Of a stretch of 64,000 bases of DNA, positions 1 to 6,381 are shown piece by piece. Made by a program: the position numbers and the translations under genes. This stretch comes from an uncultured Lachnospiraceae bacterium (GTDB lineage: Bacteria > Bacillota > Clostridia > Lachnospirales > Lachnospiraceae). The notes below the pieces were generated by a model. It worked only from the letters and a program-made list of their open reading frames with translations, was not told the DNA's origin and searched no databases. Location: positions 13,973 through 77,972 of the forward strand of contig CAJUMV010000016.1 of assembly GCA_910587715.1 (NCBI GenBank), read 5' to 3'. Every line of letters begins with the position of its first letter. Within the stretch, counting starts at the first letter, position 1.

Positions 1-368
1 AACTGCAGTCTGCTGTTTAAATATTTCTCACGGAATTTTGCTTCGCGCTCCTGATTGAGCTGATAAATCAAATCGCGAAATTCCTCGTTGGTATAATAAT
101 CAGGGGGCACCCTGTTCGCCACCACGAAATTGTCGGAATAAACTCTGGCGGCGCAGATAATGATATCTGTTTTGCCCATAAATTCTTCGACAAAATCCTG
201 CAGGAGCGCATCGCCCACCTTATAGCCGTAAGTATCGTTGATATACTTAAAATGCTTAATGTCCGTATATACAATGATAATCCGATCATCACCGATCCGG
301 TCTATTTCCTTTTGCAGTTTCTCCAGAAAAACCTCGTACTGGTCCAGTCCCGTCAATACATCCTTCAT
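1..368 (-). CDS. GGDEF-domain protein, N-terminal part (runs off the window)
   Basis: Reading the minus strand from ATG at 368 gives MKDVLTGLDQYEVFLEKL followed by a stretch with the (V/I)YTDIKHFKYINDTYGYKVGD pattern seen before the active site of GGDEF domains. Where the GGDEF signature should come, the protein reads RVYSDNFVV, so the cyclase site is degenerate. The protein starts almost directly with the GGDEF fold, with no membrane or sensor part. The 3' end lies outside the window, where an EAL or other output domain could follow. Family-based inference: a catalytically inactive GGDEF module, perhaps an accessory to a c-di-GMP phosphodiesterase. Nothing more can be said without the missing part. 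Confidence 0.75.
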   Translation of the reverse strand, partial: MKDVLTGLDQYEVFLEKLQKEIDRIGDDRIIIVYTDIKHFKYINDTYGYKVGDALLQDFVEEFMGKTDIIICAARVYSDNFVVANRVPPDYYTNEEFRDLIYQLNQEREAKFREKYLNSRLQ

Positions 369-431
369 AACCGTTTTCACCCTGAATCTTATATTTCCCG
401 CAGAATAACCCCAACAACTATACTCTACGAT

Positions 432-460
432 TTTATCCCGTATCTGTCAATATCTGTCAA
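432..460 (-). promoter_or_regulatory. Putative sigma-A promoter for the GGDEF gene
   Basis: On the minus strand TTGACA (460-455) is followed after 17 bases by GATAAA (437-432). The TTGACA hexamer is repeated ten bases further on (450-445) as part of a direct repeat TTGACAGATA. It lies about 65 bases before the GGDEF start codon. Confidence 0.5.
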
Positions 461-496
461 CAATTAAAATACGGCATTCTCCGCACCCGCACCGAT

Positions 497-1945
497 TTAT
501 AGGACTTTTAAAAGATAATCCCACACCCGCCCCACGGATGCGACATCCATACTCTCCTCCGCCGTATGCACATTCTTAAGATCCGGTCCGATGCTGACAC
601 AGTCCAGACCCGGAATCTTGCCCGCCAGAATGCCGCACTCCAGTCCCGCGTGAATCGCCTCCAAAACCGGCTTTTTCCCGTACATTTCCTCATAAACGCG
701 CACCATCTTTTCCCTCAGGGGCGAATCCTTGCGATAAGCCCAGCCGGGATAGGCATTCCTGACAGCCGCTTTTGCACCGGCACGCTCCGCGATCTGGCAC
801 ATTTGCCCGCAAAGCGCCTCCTTGTCCGCGTCCACGCTGCTTCTGACCGCATAGGACAAGCGCAGACAATCATCCTGCAGGGACAAAACGCCCAGATTGA
901 GGGAGGTCTGCACCAACCCCTCCACATCTTCGCTCATGGCAACAACGCCGTTTGGCAGCTGACCAAGACAGGTAAGCGCCCGCTCCGTTGCCTCACTTGT
1001 GTATGTTTCTTCTAAAACTCTGTCATTATAGTAGACTTTTTCCAATCGGAAACCGGGCTCCTTTTCCAGCCATGTCTCCCTGAGCTTTTGCTCCTCTCTC
1101 TCCACATAAGACCGGATTTCCGCTATGTCCGTTTCCCGCACGAGAACCGCCGCTTCCGCTTCCCGCGGAATGGCGTTATCCGCAAGCCCGCCTTTCATCC
1201 TCACCAGCCGGATAGGAAAGTCCCGGGACAGACCGCTAAGAAACGCGCCCAGAAGCCGGATGGCATTGCCGAGCCCTTTGCCGATTTCCATGCCGGAGTG
1301 ACCGCCCGCAAGCCCCGTGATGCGAAGCTCCACAAGCCGGTACACTTCCCCGCTCGTCTCTTCCCGCTCCATAGGTATCTCCACATCCACTCTGGCGCCG
1401 CCGGCGCAGCTTGTAATAAACACGCCTTCCTCTTCCTGATCCAGATTGATCATGCGTCTGCCGCGCAGCATGGAAAGATCGATGTCTGTCGCCCCCTCCA
1501 TGCCGGTCTCCTCATCCACCGTCAAAATCACTTCCAGACGGGGCAGAGGAAGCGCCTCCGTGTCCAAAAGCGCCAGGCAGTAAGCCACGCCGATCCCGTC
1601 GTCTCCTCCAAGACTGGTACCCACGGCAAAGATTCTGCCGTCCTGCACTTTCAGTCTGAGCGGTTCGGTTTTCATGTCAATCTGCGCATCCGGCGCGCTC
1701 ACCGCCACCATATCCATATGCGCCTGCAGAATGTACGGCTCCTCCTCTTGTCTTGCCGGAGCGGCTTCCTTTATGATAATGACATTGCCAAGCGCATCCT
1801 GCCTGCAAAAAAGCCCTCTCTTCCCGGCAAAATCTCTCAGATAATCGCTGATTGCCCGAGTATTCCCGGAGCCGTGGGGAATGCGGCTAATCTCCTCAAA
1901 AAAATGAAATACGCGTTCCGGCTGTAATCCGTCCAATGCTCCCAT
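497..1945 (-). CDS. pepD: Aminoacyl-histidine dipeptidase (M20 family, PepD)
   Basis: A 482-residue cytoplasmic metallopeptidase that hydrolyses Xaa-His and other dipeptides. It is full length for the PepD/beta-Ala-His dipeptidase group of the M20 family. Metal-ligand motifs are visible: HMDMVAV near residue 95 (His and Asp ligands), GGDDGIGVAY (bridging Asp), DEETGMEGA (catalytic Glu pair) and a late HAGLECG with the last ligands. The order catalytic part, lid domain, catalytic part fits the family. The start ATG has a CAGGAGG site seven bases upstream. The gene stands alone between the rplT terminator and the GGDEF gene. Substrate range cannot be judged from sequence. Confidence 0.93.
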   Translation of the reverse strand: MGALDGLQPERVFHFFEEISRIPHGSGNTRAISDYLRDFAGKRGLFCRQDALGNVIIIKEAAPARQEEEPYILQAHMDMVAVSAPDAQIDMKTEPLRLKVQDGRIFAVGTSLGGDDGIGVAYCLALLDTEALPLPRLEVILTVDEETGMEGATDIDLSMLRGRRMINLDQEEEGVFITSCAGGARVDVEIPMEREETSGEVYRLVELRITGLAGGHSGMEIGKGLGNAIRLLGAFLSGLSRDFPIRLVRMKGGLADNAIPREAEAAVLVRETDIAEIRSYVEREEQKLRETWLEKEPGFRLEKVYYNDRVLEETYTSEATERALTCLGQLPNGVVAMSEDVEGLVQTSLNLGVLSLQDDCLRLSYAVRSSVDADKEALCGQMCQIAERAGAKAAVRNAYPGWAYRKDSPLREKMVRVYEEMYGKKPVLEAIHAGLECGILAGKIPGLDCVSIGPDLKNVHTAEESMDVASVGRVWDYLLKVL

Positions 1946-1988
1946 AAATGCCTCCTGTTTTCTGTGCTCTGTTAATCAATAATATAAC

Positions 1989-2023
1989 AAGGAAGGACAC
2001 GGCGTATACGCCATGCCCTCCAT
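1989..2023 (-). terminator. Terminator of the infC-rpmI-rplT operon
   Basis: Just after the rplT stop the minus strand can form a stem GGAGGGCATGGCG/CGCCGTGTCCTTCC with a TATA loop and some wobble pairs. The sequence after it (TTGTTATATTATT) is only moderately U-rich. Confidence 0.55.
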
Positions 2024-2031
2024 TTTCTTCC

Positions 2032-2388
2032 TTATTTCAGGTTTGCTTTTGCAAGCTCCGCCAGGCTGGTAAAACCTGCCGCATCATTGACTGCCATTTC
2101 CGCGAGCATCTTTCTGTTCATATCAACGCCCGCATTCTTCAGACCGTACATAAATTTACTGTAAGACAAACCGTTCATTCTCGCTGCTGCATTGATACGT
2201 GCTATCCAAAGCTGTCTGAACTGGCGCTTTCTCTCTTTTCTGCCGGCATAAGATGATGCCAGCGCTCTCATTACGGACTGCTTTGCCACTCTGTACTGCT
2301 TGGATCTCGCGCCTCTGTAACCCTTCGCGAGCTTTAATACTCTGTTATGTTTCTTTTTGGCGTTCATGCCGCCCTTTATTCTTGCCAT
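2032..2388 (-). CDS. rplT: 50S ribosomal protein L20
   Basis: 118 residues, the usual length, starting MARIKGGMNAKKKHNRVLKL. L20 binds 23S rRNA early in assembly of the large subunit. Its end EMAVNDAAGFTSLAELAK is also typical. It is the last gene of infC-rpmI-rplT and lies 44 bases after rpmI. In low-GC Gram-positives L20 represses this operon by binding the leader or the mRNA before rpmI, and a matching leader is present upstream of infC here. Confidence 0.98.
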   Translation of the reverse strand: MARIKGGMNAKKKHNRVLKLAKGYRGARSKQYRVAKQSVMRALASSYAGRKERKRQFRQLWIARINAAARMNGLSYSKFMYGLKNAGVDMNRKMLAEMAVNDAAGFTSLAELAKANLK

Positions 2389-2432
2389 GTCTTTTCCCTC
2401 CTAAATTTCAAACTCCCTCGTCTATGCCCGTC

Positions 2433-2630
2433 CTACAGATAAGGCAGAATCTTCTTCATATTCTTTACATTCGTCTTATCGGTCATCGTCGGCTTTCTGA
2501 GATTTCTCTTGTTCTTCGTCGTCTTCTTGGTCAAGATATGGCGCTTGTACGCTTTATTTCTCTTTAATTTACCCGTTCCGGTTACCTTGAAACGTTTTGC
2601 AGCAGCTCTGCTGGTTTTCATTTTCGGCAT
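2433..2630 (-). CDS. rpmI: 50S ribosomal protein L35
   Basis: 65 residues, MPKMKTSRAAAKRFKVTGTG, very basic, with the standard L35 N-terminus and length. It sits between infC and rplT in the usual order. A ribosome site with GGAGG lies just before the ATG. Component of the large ribosomal subunit. Confidence 0.98.
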   Translation of the reverse strand: MPKMKTSRAAAKRFKVTGTGKLKRNKAYKRHILTKKTTKNKRNLRKPTMTDKTNVKNMKKILPYL

Positions 2631-2704
2631 TTTACTGTTCCTCCTGTATTTTTATTCCTGTTACGAGATATCAATCTGAGATATCATTTATTTTAACCGA
2701 TCGC

Positions 2705-3211
2705 TTATCGCTTCTCAGCTAAAAACATAGTCATGCTTCTGCCTTCCACCTTCGGTGCCTTATCCATCACCGCGATATCGGAAAGAGCCTGTGCAAAGTC
2801 ATCCAGAATATGCTTGCTTGTGTTCATATGCGCCATCTCACGACCGCGGAAACGCAGGGTAACTTTCACCCTGTCACCCTTACTGATGAACTTTCTCGCC
2901 GCATTCACCTTCGTATTCAAATCGTTGGTATCAATATTGGGTGAAAGACGAATCTCCTTAATCTCAACAATCTTCTGCTTTTTCTTTGCTTCCTTGTCTT
3001 TTCTTGCCTGCTCATACTTAAACTTGCCGTAGTCCACGATCTTGCACACAGGCGGCTTTGCCGTAGGCGCAATCTTCACGAGATCCACCCCTGCTTCTTC
3101 GGCAAGTCTCATCGCTTCCTTCGTCGGCATAACGCCGAGCTGTTCCCCGTCAACACCAATTACTCGTACTTCTCTGTCTCTGATCTGCTCATTGATAAAT
3201 AAGTCGCTAAT
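2705..3211 (-). CDS. infC: Translation initiation factor IF-3, ATT start codon
   Basis: IF-3 binds the 30S subunit and checks start-codon choice. From the first in-frame ATG (3130) the protein would lack the beginning of its N-terminal domain. Reading upstream in frame restores ISDLFINEQIRDREVRVIG, the conserved IF-3 start, and the first codon is ATT at 3211-3209, preceded by GGGAGG at the right distance. A non-canonical ATT or ATC start on infC is a known self-regulation device, since IF-3 discriminates against it. The 168-residue product is of usual length. The C-terminal KAPKVEGRSMTMFLAEK is typical. First gene of the operon. Confidence 0.95.
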   Translation of the reverse strand: MSDLFINEQIRDREVRVIGVDGEQLGVMPTKEAMRLAEEAGVDLVKIAPTAKPPVCKIVDYGKFKYEQARKDKEAKKKQKIVEIKEIRLSPNIDTNDLNTKVNAARKFISKGDRVKVTLRFRGREMAHMNTSKHILDDFAQALSDIAVMDKAPKVEGRSMTMFLAEKR

Positions 3212-3256
3212 TGTTTTACCCTCCCATAAAGAAACTTTCTTCTCTGCTTATGCGCG

Positions 3257-3294
3257 TAAAAAAAGGAGCAGACAACCTTGCTGTCCACCCGCTC
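3257..3294 (-). terminator. Attenuator hairpin of the infC leader
   Basis: On the minus strand GAGCGGGTGG pairs with TTGTCTGCTC (some G-U pairs), followed by CTTTTTTTT. It lies between the leader body and infC, so it is a conditional terminator rather than the end of a gene. Confidence 0.75.
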
Positions 3295-3420
3295 ATAAAT
3301 GCCCGTTACACTTACGCCTGACGGCAGTAAGAAGGCTATGAACGCTTGCGAACTGAAATCGTTGCAAGGTGAGAGCGGATGCTCTGCTTGAATGTCTGTG
3401 CTCTCGCACATTTGAAACTA
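3257..3420 (-). ncRNA. Ribosomal protein leader (L20 leader type) upstream of infC
   Basis: A 160-base GC-rich leader with several potential stems ends in a factor-independent terminator 46 bases before the infC start. Position and architecture match the L20 autoregulatory leader known upstream of infC in Firmicutes, where excess L20 favours termination. The call rests on context plus the attenuator. I could not run a covariance model such as the Rfam L20 leader to confirm it. Confidence 0.7.
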
Positions 3421-3472
3421 TATCACATGATACAGGCATATGTCAACTTCTTTTTTTATTGCTAAAAATTCG

Positions 3473-3503
3473 AAAAAATGAACCGGTCCCGAAAGACCGG
3501 TCC
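3473..3503 (-). terminator. Terminator after the downstream secreted paralogue
   Basis: Minus-strand hairpin GGACCGGTC...GGACCGGTTC followed by ATTTTTT, 55 bases past the stop of the gene at 3558-4082. Confidence 0.8.
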
Positions 3504-3557
3504 ATATGTCCGCACTTGTCATTTATATAATATGTTATAGTTGATATTTCTGTTTTC

Positions 3558-4082
3558 TTATTTGATAACAGTGTAGATGCCCTGAGAATCAAACTTGATA
3601 GTAACAGTGTTCTCAGCTACTGCTACAACGTCTACTGCTACCCACTCGCCCTTTACGCTCTTGAATACGGAAACAGCATCGCCTGCTGCAACGCCTTCGA
3701 TGGTCAGTGCAACCTGCGCGTCAACAAGGTTAACGCCGGGTGCGGAAAGCTCTGCAACCGCCAGCATCGTGCCGCCAACCTCAGCAGCCTTATTCTGCGC
3801 ATATCTGATTGCGCCTACGTCTACCTTGTCCACAACACAGGTAGCGTTGGTCTCTGCGCCTTCGGTTACCACATTGCTTGCGGAAGCAATAGCGGGAAGG
3901 TCACGAACGCCGTCCATCTCGGAAACTGCGTTAGAAGTATACTCAGGAAGAGCCTTCTCAACATTGGTGGACAGTGTGTCCATTCTCGGGAAATCCTTGG
4001 TCGGTACTACGGTCTCTGCCGCACATACGGTAGTAGAGAAAGTAAGTGCCAGTGCAAAGCTTAATGCTAAAAATTTCTTCAT
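3558..4082 (-). CDS. Secreted protein, paralogue 2 of a tandem pair
   Basis: 174 residues starting MKKFLALSFALALTFSTTVCAAETVV, a clear signal peptide cleaved near CAA/ET. The ATG at 4082 is chosen because an AAGGAGG site lies ten bases upstream; a longer reading from 4109 lacks this. The mature part has no recognised domain. Its C-terminal half is beta-rich (KSVKGEWVAVDVVAVAENTV, then KFDSQGIYTVIK), like a small Ig-type fold. It is strongly similar along its length to the gene at 4309-4833, has the same length, and shares its promoter block, so it is a recent tandem duplicate. Function unknown, probably extracellular. Confidence 0.8.
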   Translation of the reverse strand: MKKFLALSFALALTFSTTVCAAETVVPTKDFPRMDTLSTNVEKALPEYTSNAVSEMDGVRDLPAIASASNVVTEGAETNATCVVDKVDVGAIRYAQNKAAEVGGTMLAVAELSAPGVNLVDAQVALTIEGVAAGDAVSVFKSVKGEWVAVDVVAVAENTVTIKFDSQGIYTVIK

Positions 4083-4120
4083 TTCCTTAAATCCTCCTTC
4101 AATTTTCAAGTGTGGTGTAT

Positions 4121-4177
4121 ATCAACACAAATGTGCCGATATGTTTAAAGTCCCAAAGGTCAAAACCTTTATGACCT
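4121..4177 (-). promoter_or_regulatory. Operator-like region of secreted paralogue 2
   Basis: Two elements are shared with the other paralogue: ATCAACACAAATGTGC (4121-4136), with a palindromic CACAAATGTG, and an inverted repeat GGTCA-N9-TGACC (4158-4176). Ten bases after the inverted repeat, in transcription direction, comes TAAACA, a weak -10. No good -35 hexamer is present; the inverted repeat occupies its place, which suggests an activator site. Confidence 0.5.
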
Positions 4178-4227
4178 TATGTTAGATTGTAAAATTTACC
4201 ATCCGCATTGTCAATAGGCTTTTTTCA

Positions 4228-4260
4228 TAAAAAAATGAGCCGATCTGATAAGACCGGCTC
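4228..4260 (-). terminator. Terminator between the two secreted paralogues
   Basis: Minus strand GAGCCGGTCT-TATC-AGATCGGCTC, a ten-base-pair stem, followed by ATTTTTTT. It ends transcription of the upstream paralogue, so each copy is its own transcription unit. Confidence 0.8.
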
Positions 4261-4308
4261 ACATATCCCCATTTGTCCTGCATATTATCGCATGATGAGC
4301 GTTGTCAA

Positions 4309-4833
4309 TTATTTGATAAATGTGTAGATGCCTTTACCGGGGAAGTCAATCGTAACGCTGTCGTCAGCTACCGCGGTAACATTCACTGCTACCCACTCGC
4401 CCTTTACGCTTCTGTAAGCGGTAACGGCATCGCCTGCCTTTACGCCTTCGATTCTCAGTGCAACCTGCGCATTCTCAAGATGAACGCCGGGTGCGGAAAG
4501 CTCTACCACGGTCAGCATCGTGCCGCCAACTTCAGCCGCCTTATTCTGCGCATATCTGATCGCGCCTACGCCTACCTTGTCTACAATGCAGGTAGCGTTG
4601 GTCTCTGCGCCTTCCGTAACCATATTGCTGCCGGAAGCAATCTTCGCCTGATCGCGGACGCCGTCCATCTCCGCCACTGCGTTGGAAGTATACTCGGGAA
4701 GAGACTTCTCCGCGCAATAAGCCAGTGTATCAAGCTCCGGGAACTGCTTCTCCGGTACTACGGTTTCTGCTGCGCATACAGTAGTAGAGAAAGTAAGCGC
4801 CAACGCAAAACTTAATGCTAAAATTTTTTTCAT
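4309..4833 (-). CDS. Secreted protein, paralogue 1 of a tandem pair
   Basis: 174 residues, MKKILALSFALALTFSTTVC then AAETVVPEKQ, with a signal peptide like that of its neighbour. Start chosen at 4833 because AAGGAGG lies nine bases before it. The mature sequence shares blocks such as EYTSNAV-EMDGVRD, EGAETNATC-VDKV-VGAIRYAQNKAAEVGGT and SVKGEWVAV with the 3558-4082 gene. Changes are concentrated near residues 25-45 and in the last strand. One Cys per mature chain is conserved. No enzyme motif is seen. An Ig-like adhesion or envelope role is possible but not shown. Confidence 0.8.
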   Translation of the reverse strand: MKKILALSFALALTFSTTVCAAETVVPEKQFPELDTLAYCAEKSLPEYTSNAVAEMDGVRDQAKIASGSNMVTEGAETNATCIVDKVGVGAIRYAQNKAAEVGGTMLTVVELSAPGVHLENAQVALRIEGVKAGDAVTAYRSVKGEWVAVNVTAVADDSVTIDFPGKGIYTFIK

Positions 4834-4873
4834 TTCCTTCATCCTCCTTCATTTTCAATCATGTGTGGCTTCT

Positions 4874-4930
4874 ATCAACACAAATGTGCTGATAATTATA
4901 ACATATGCAGGGTCAAAACTTTTATGACCT
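4874..4930 (-). promoter_or_regulatory. Operator-like region of secreted paralogue 1
   Basis: Carries ATCAACACAAATGTGC (4874-4889) and GGTCA-N9-TGACC (4911-4929) with the same spacing as the copy at 4121-4177. Ten bases after the inverted repeat lies a perfect TATAAT (minus strand), and no -35 match is found at 17 bases. Conservation of the sites while the flanks differ supports a shared regulator. Confidence 0.55.
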
Positions 4931-4998
4931 TACGAAAGATTGTAAATATTACCTCACCCTATATCAATAGAGTTTTACAGAACTTCCAAAATTTGTCA

Positions 4999-5790
4999 TC
5001 AAAATTCCAGATGAATCGTTTCCGCGCTTGCCTCATACTCTTCCATCCGGTCATAGTCGGAAGTTTGGGAGTAGGTAATCACATAGCTTTTATCCGCGTT
5101 AATGGCGTATTCAAGCTGTGAAATCTGCGTATCGCCCACCTGATAATGGCAAAGAATGCGAAAAGCCGGACAGCCGTCTATGCGGATGCTCTCAAAGCTG
5201 TCGATGGTCACCTCGATCTCTTCCCCGTACTCCTTGCGAAAATTTTCCTCCGCCTGCGCCTTAAAGGTTTCCTCGGTCATAAGCTGCAGCGCCACATCCC
5301 TGCCGAGCGCCACATAATATATGGTGGAAGCGTCAATCGGATAACGTCTGGTCACATACATGCCCTCGATATCCTCGGATTCCGAAAACGCTTCCGGCAG
5401 GGTAAAGCTGCAGCCCTTGGTGACGGGCGCGCTCTCCACCACAGAAGTGTCCATCTCGTTTTCCTCTAACATTTCTTCCGCCAGTTGGTTTTTCAAAGTT
5501 TCGTCCATTTCTACCGGCGCCATAAAGTTTGCGTCTGCAATCGGCTCCGCGCTTTCCTCCGTATCAGAGGCATCTTCCTCCTGCGCTTCCCCGTTTTCCG
5601 CTTCTTCCCCTTCCGTGGTTTTTGCCTCTTCCGTTTCTTCCGTTTCCGCGTCCGCCACCCCGCTATCCGCAGACTGCGCCGCCGCTTCGGAAAGCGCCGC
5701 GCTTGTATGTACCGCATCTGCATCGCCGCAGCCCACAAAGACCGCCGCACTTAATGCCAGCAGAAGACATTTTCCTTTTATTCCATGCAT
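4999..5790 (-). CDS. Lipoprotein with acidic linker, unknown function
   Basis: Read from ATG at 5790: MHGIKGKCLLLALSAAVFVG followed by CGDADA, a lipoprotein signal with lipobox VFVGC. An upstream in-frame ATG (5829) would place 13 extra residues before the signal, and its codons overlap a hairpin, so the later start is preferred although its ribosome site is weak. After the lipobox comes a long Glu/Asp/Ala-rich linker (about 70 residues), then a folded domain of about 170 residues with TVIDSFESIRIDGCPAF and YEASAETIHLEF, like cell-surface domains that follow acidic tethers in Clostridia. No catalytic motif seen. Confidence 0.75.
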   Translation of the reverse strand: MHGIKGKCLLLALSAAVFVGCGDADAVHTSAALSEAAAQSADSGVADAETEETEEAKTTEGEEAENGEAQEEDASDTEESAEPIADANFMAPVEMDETLKNQLAEEMLEENEMDTSVVESAPVTKGCSFTLPEAFSESEDIEGMYVTRRYPIDASTIYYVALGRDVALQLMTEETFKAQAEENFRKEYGEEIEVTIDSFESIRIDGCPAFRILCHYQVGDTQISQLEYAINADKSYVITYSQTSDYDRMEEYEASAETIHLEF

Positions 5791-5821
5791 ATTCCAATTT
5801 GCCTTTCCCTTTATCATCAGA

Positions 5822-5847
5822 GGACGCAAGCCAAACGGCCTGCGTCC
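5822..5847 (-). other. Hairpin in the 5' region of the lipoprotein gene
   Basis: GGACGCA-GCC and GGC-TGCGTCC form an 11-12 base-pair stem with a short loop, 32 bases before the lipoprotein start. No U-run follows on either strand, so it is not a plain terminator. It could affect mRNA stability or translation. Confidence 0.4.
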
Positions 5848-5936
5848 AACACATCCATTGTAATATAAAAACGCAAAACTGGCAACGCCCTATTATGCGT
5901 TCTCTTGAAACCTGCGTGCGCCAAATATACTTCCGC

Positions 5937-6251
5937 CTACGCCTCCTTGAAGGTCGCGCACTGGGTCTGTCTGCAGTCGCACGCGCCGCAGCCTCTGATA
6001 TCCACATGCTCCGCATGACACTTGTAATTGGAATTGTACACGCACTTTTCCGCTTCGCAGTCAATACTGATCGTGCGGCAGGGGTGCTCCAATGAGCTTA
6101 CATAAGCGTCGTCACGCCTCTGGGAAAAGCTCTCGCAGCAAGTGCCCTCACAGTCGCAGGCATGACTGCCTCCCACCATGATATCCCCTTTACAGCAATA
6201 ATTTTCCTGATTGTAACTGCAGTTTTCCACGCCACATTTTAATTCCGCCAT
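5937..6251 (-). CDS. DUF1540 protein with two Cys-rich repeats
   Basis: 104 residues with two copies of the DUF1540 pattern: LKCGVENCSYNQENYCCKG...GGSHACDC...TCCESF and IDCEAEKCVYNSNYKCHAE...GCGACDC...QCATF. Each repeat has about five Cys with a C-x(4)-CxYN core and a late T/QC-x-(S/T)F. The family is common in Clostridia, including spore-associated members, and probably binds a metal; its role is unknown. The ATG has an AGGAGG site. The gene stands alone, followed by a palindromic repeat. Confidence 0.88.
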   Translation of the reverse strand: MAELKCGVENCSYNQENYCCKGDIMVGGSHACDCEGTCCESFSQRRDDAYVSSLEHPCRTISIDCEAEKCVYNSNYKCHAEHVDIRGCGACDCRQTQCATFKEA

Positions 6252-6289
6252 ACCTGAATATACCTCCTGCTTTTTTATGATTCGATACG

Positions 6290-6357
6290 GGCGATTGCGG
6301 AACTCATCTCATTGCTATTTGTACAGTTACAACAAAAAAATGAGTTTCGCAATCGCC
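6290..6357. repeat. Intergenic palindromic repeat, copy 1
   Basis: Arms GGCGATTGCGGAACTCAT (6290-6307) and ATGAGTTTCGCAATCGCC (6340-6357) pair at 17 of 18 positions. The loop holds GCTATTTGTACA (6314-6325), which recurs with matching arms at 32615-32723. It lies between two co-directional genes and lacks a U-run. Confidence 0.75.
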
Positions 6358-6381
6358 TATTCTCAGATAGTATGGTCGAAA

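Noticed and set aside
5529..6064. Long open frames on both strands over the lipoprotein linker
   Set aside because: They arise from the Glu/Ala-rich acidic linker of the real gene, whose low complexity leaves other frames open.
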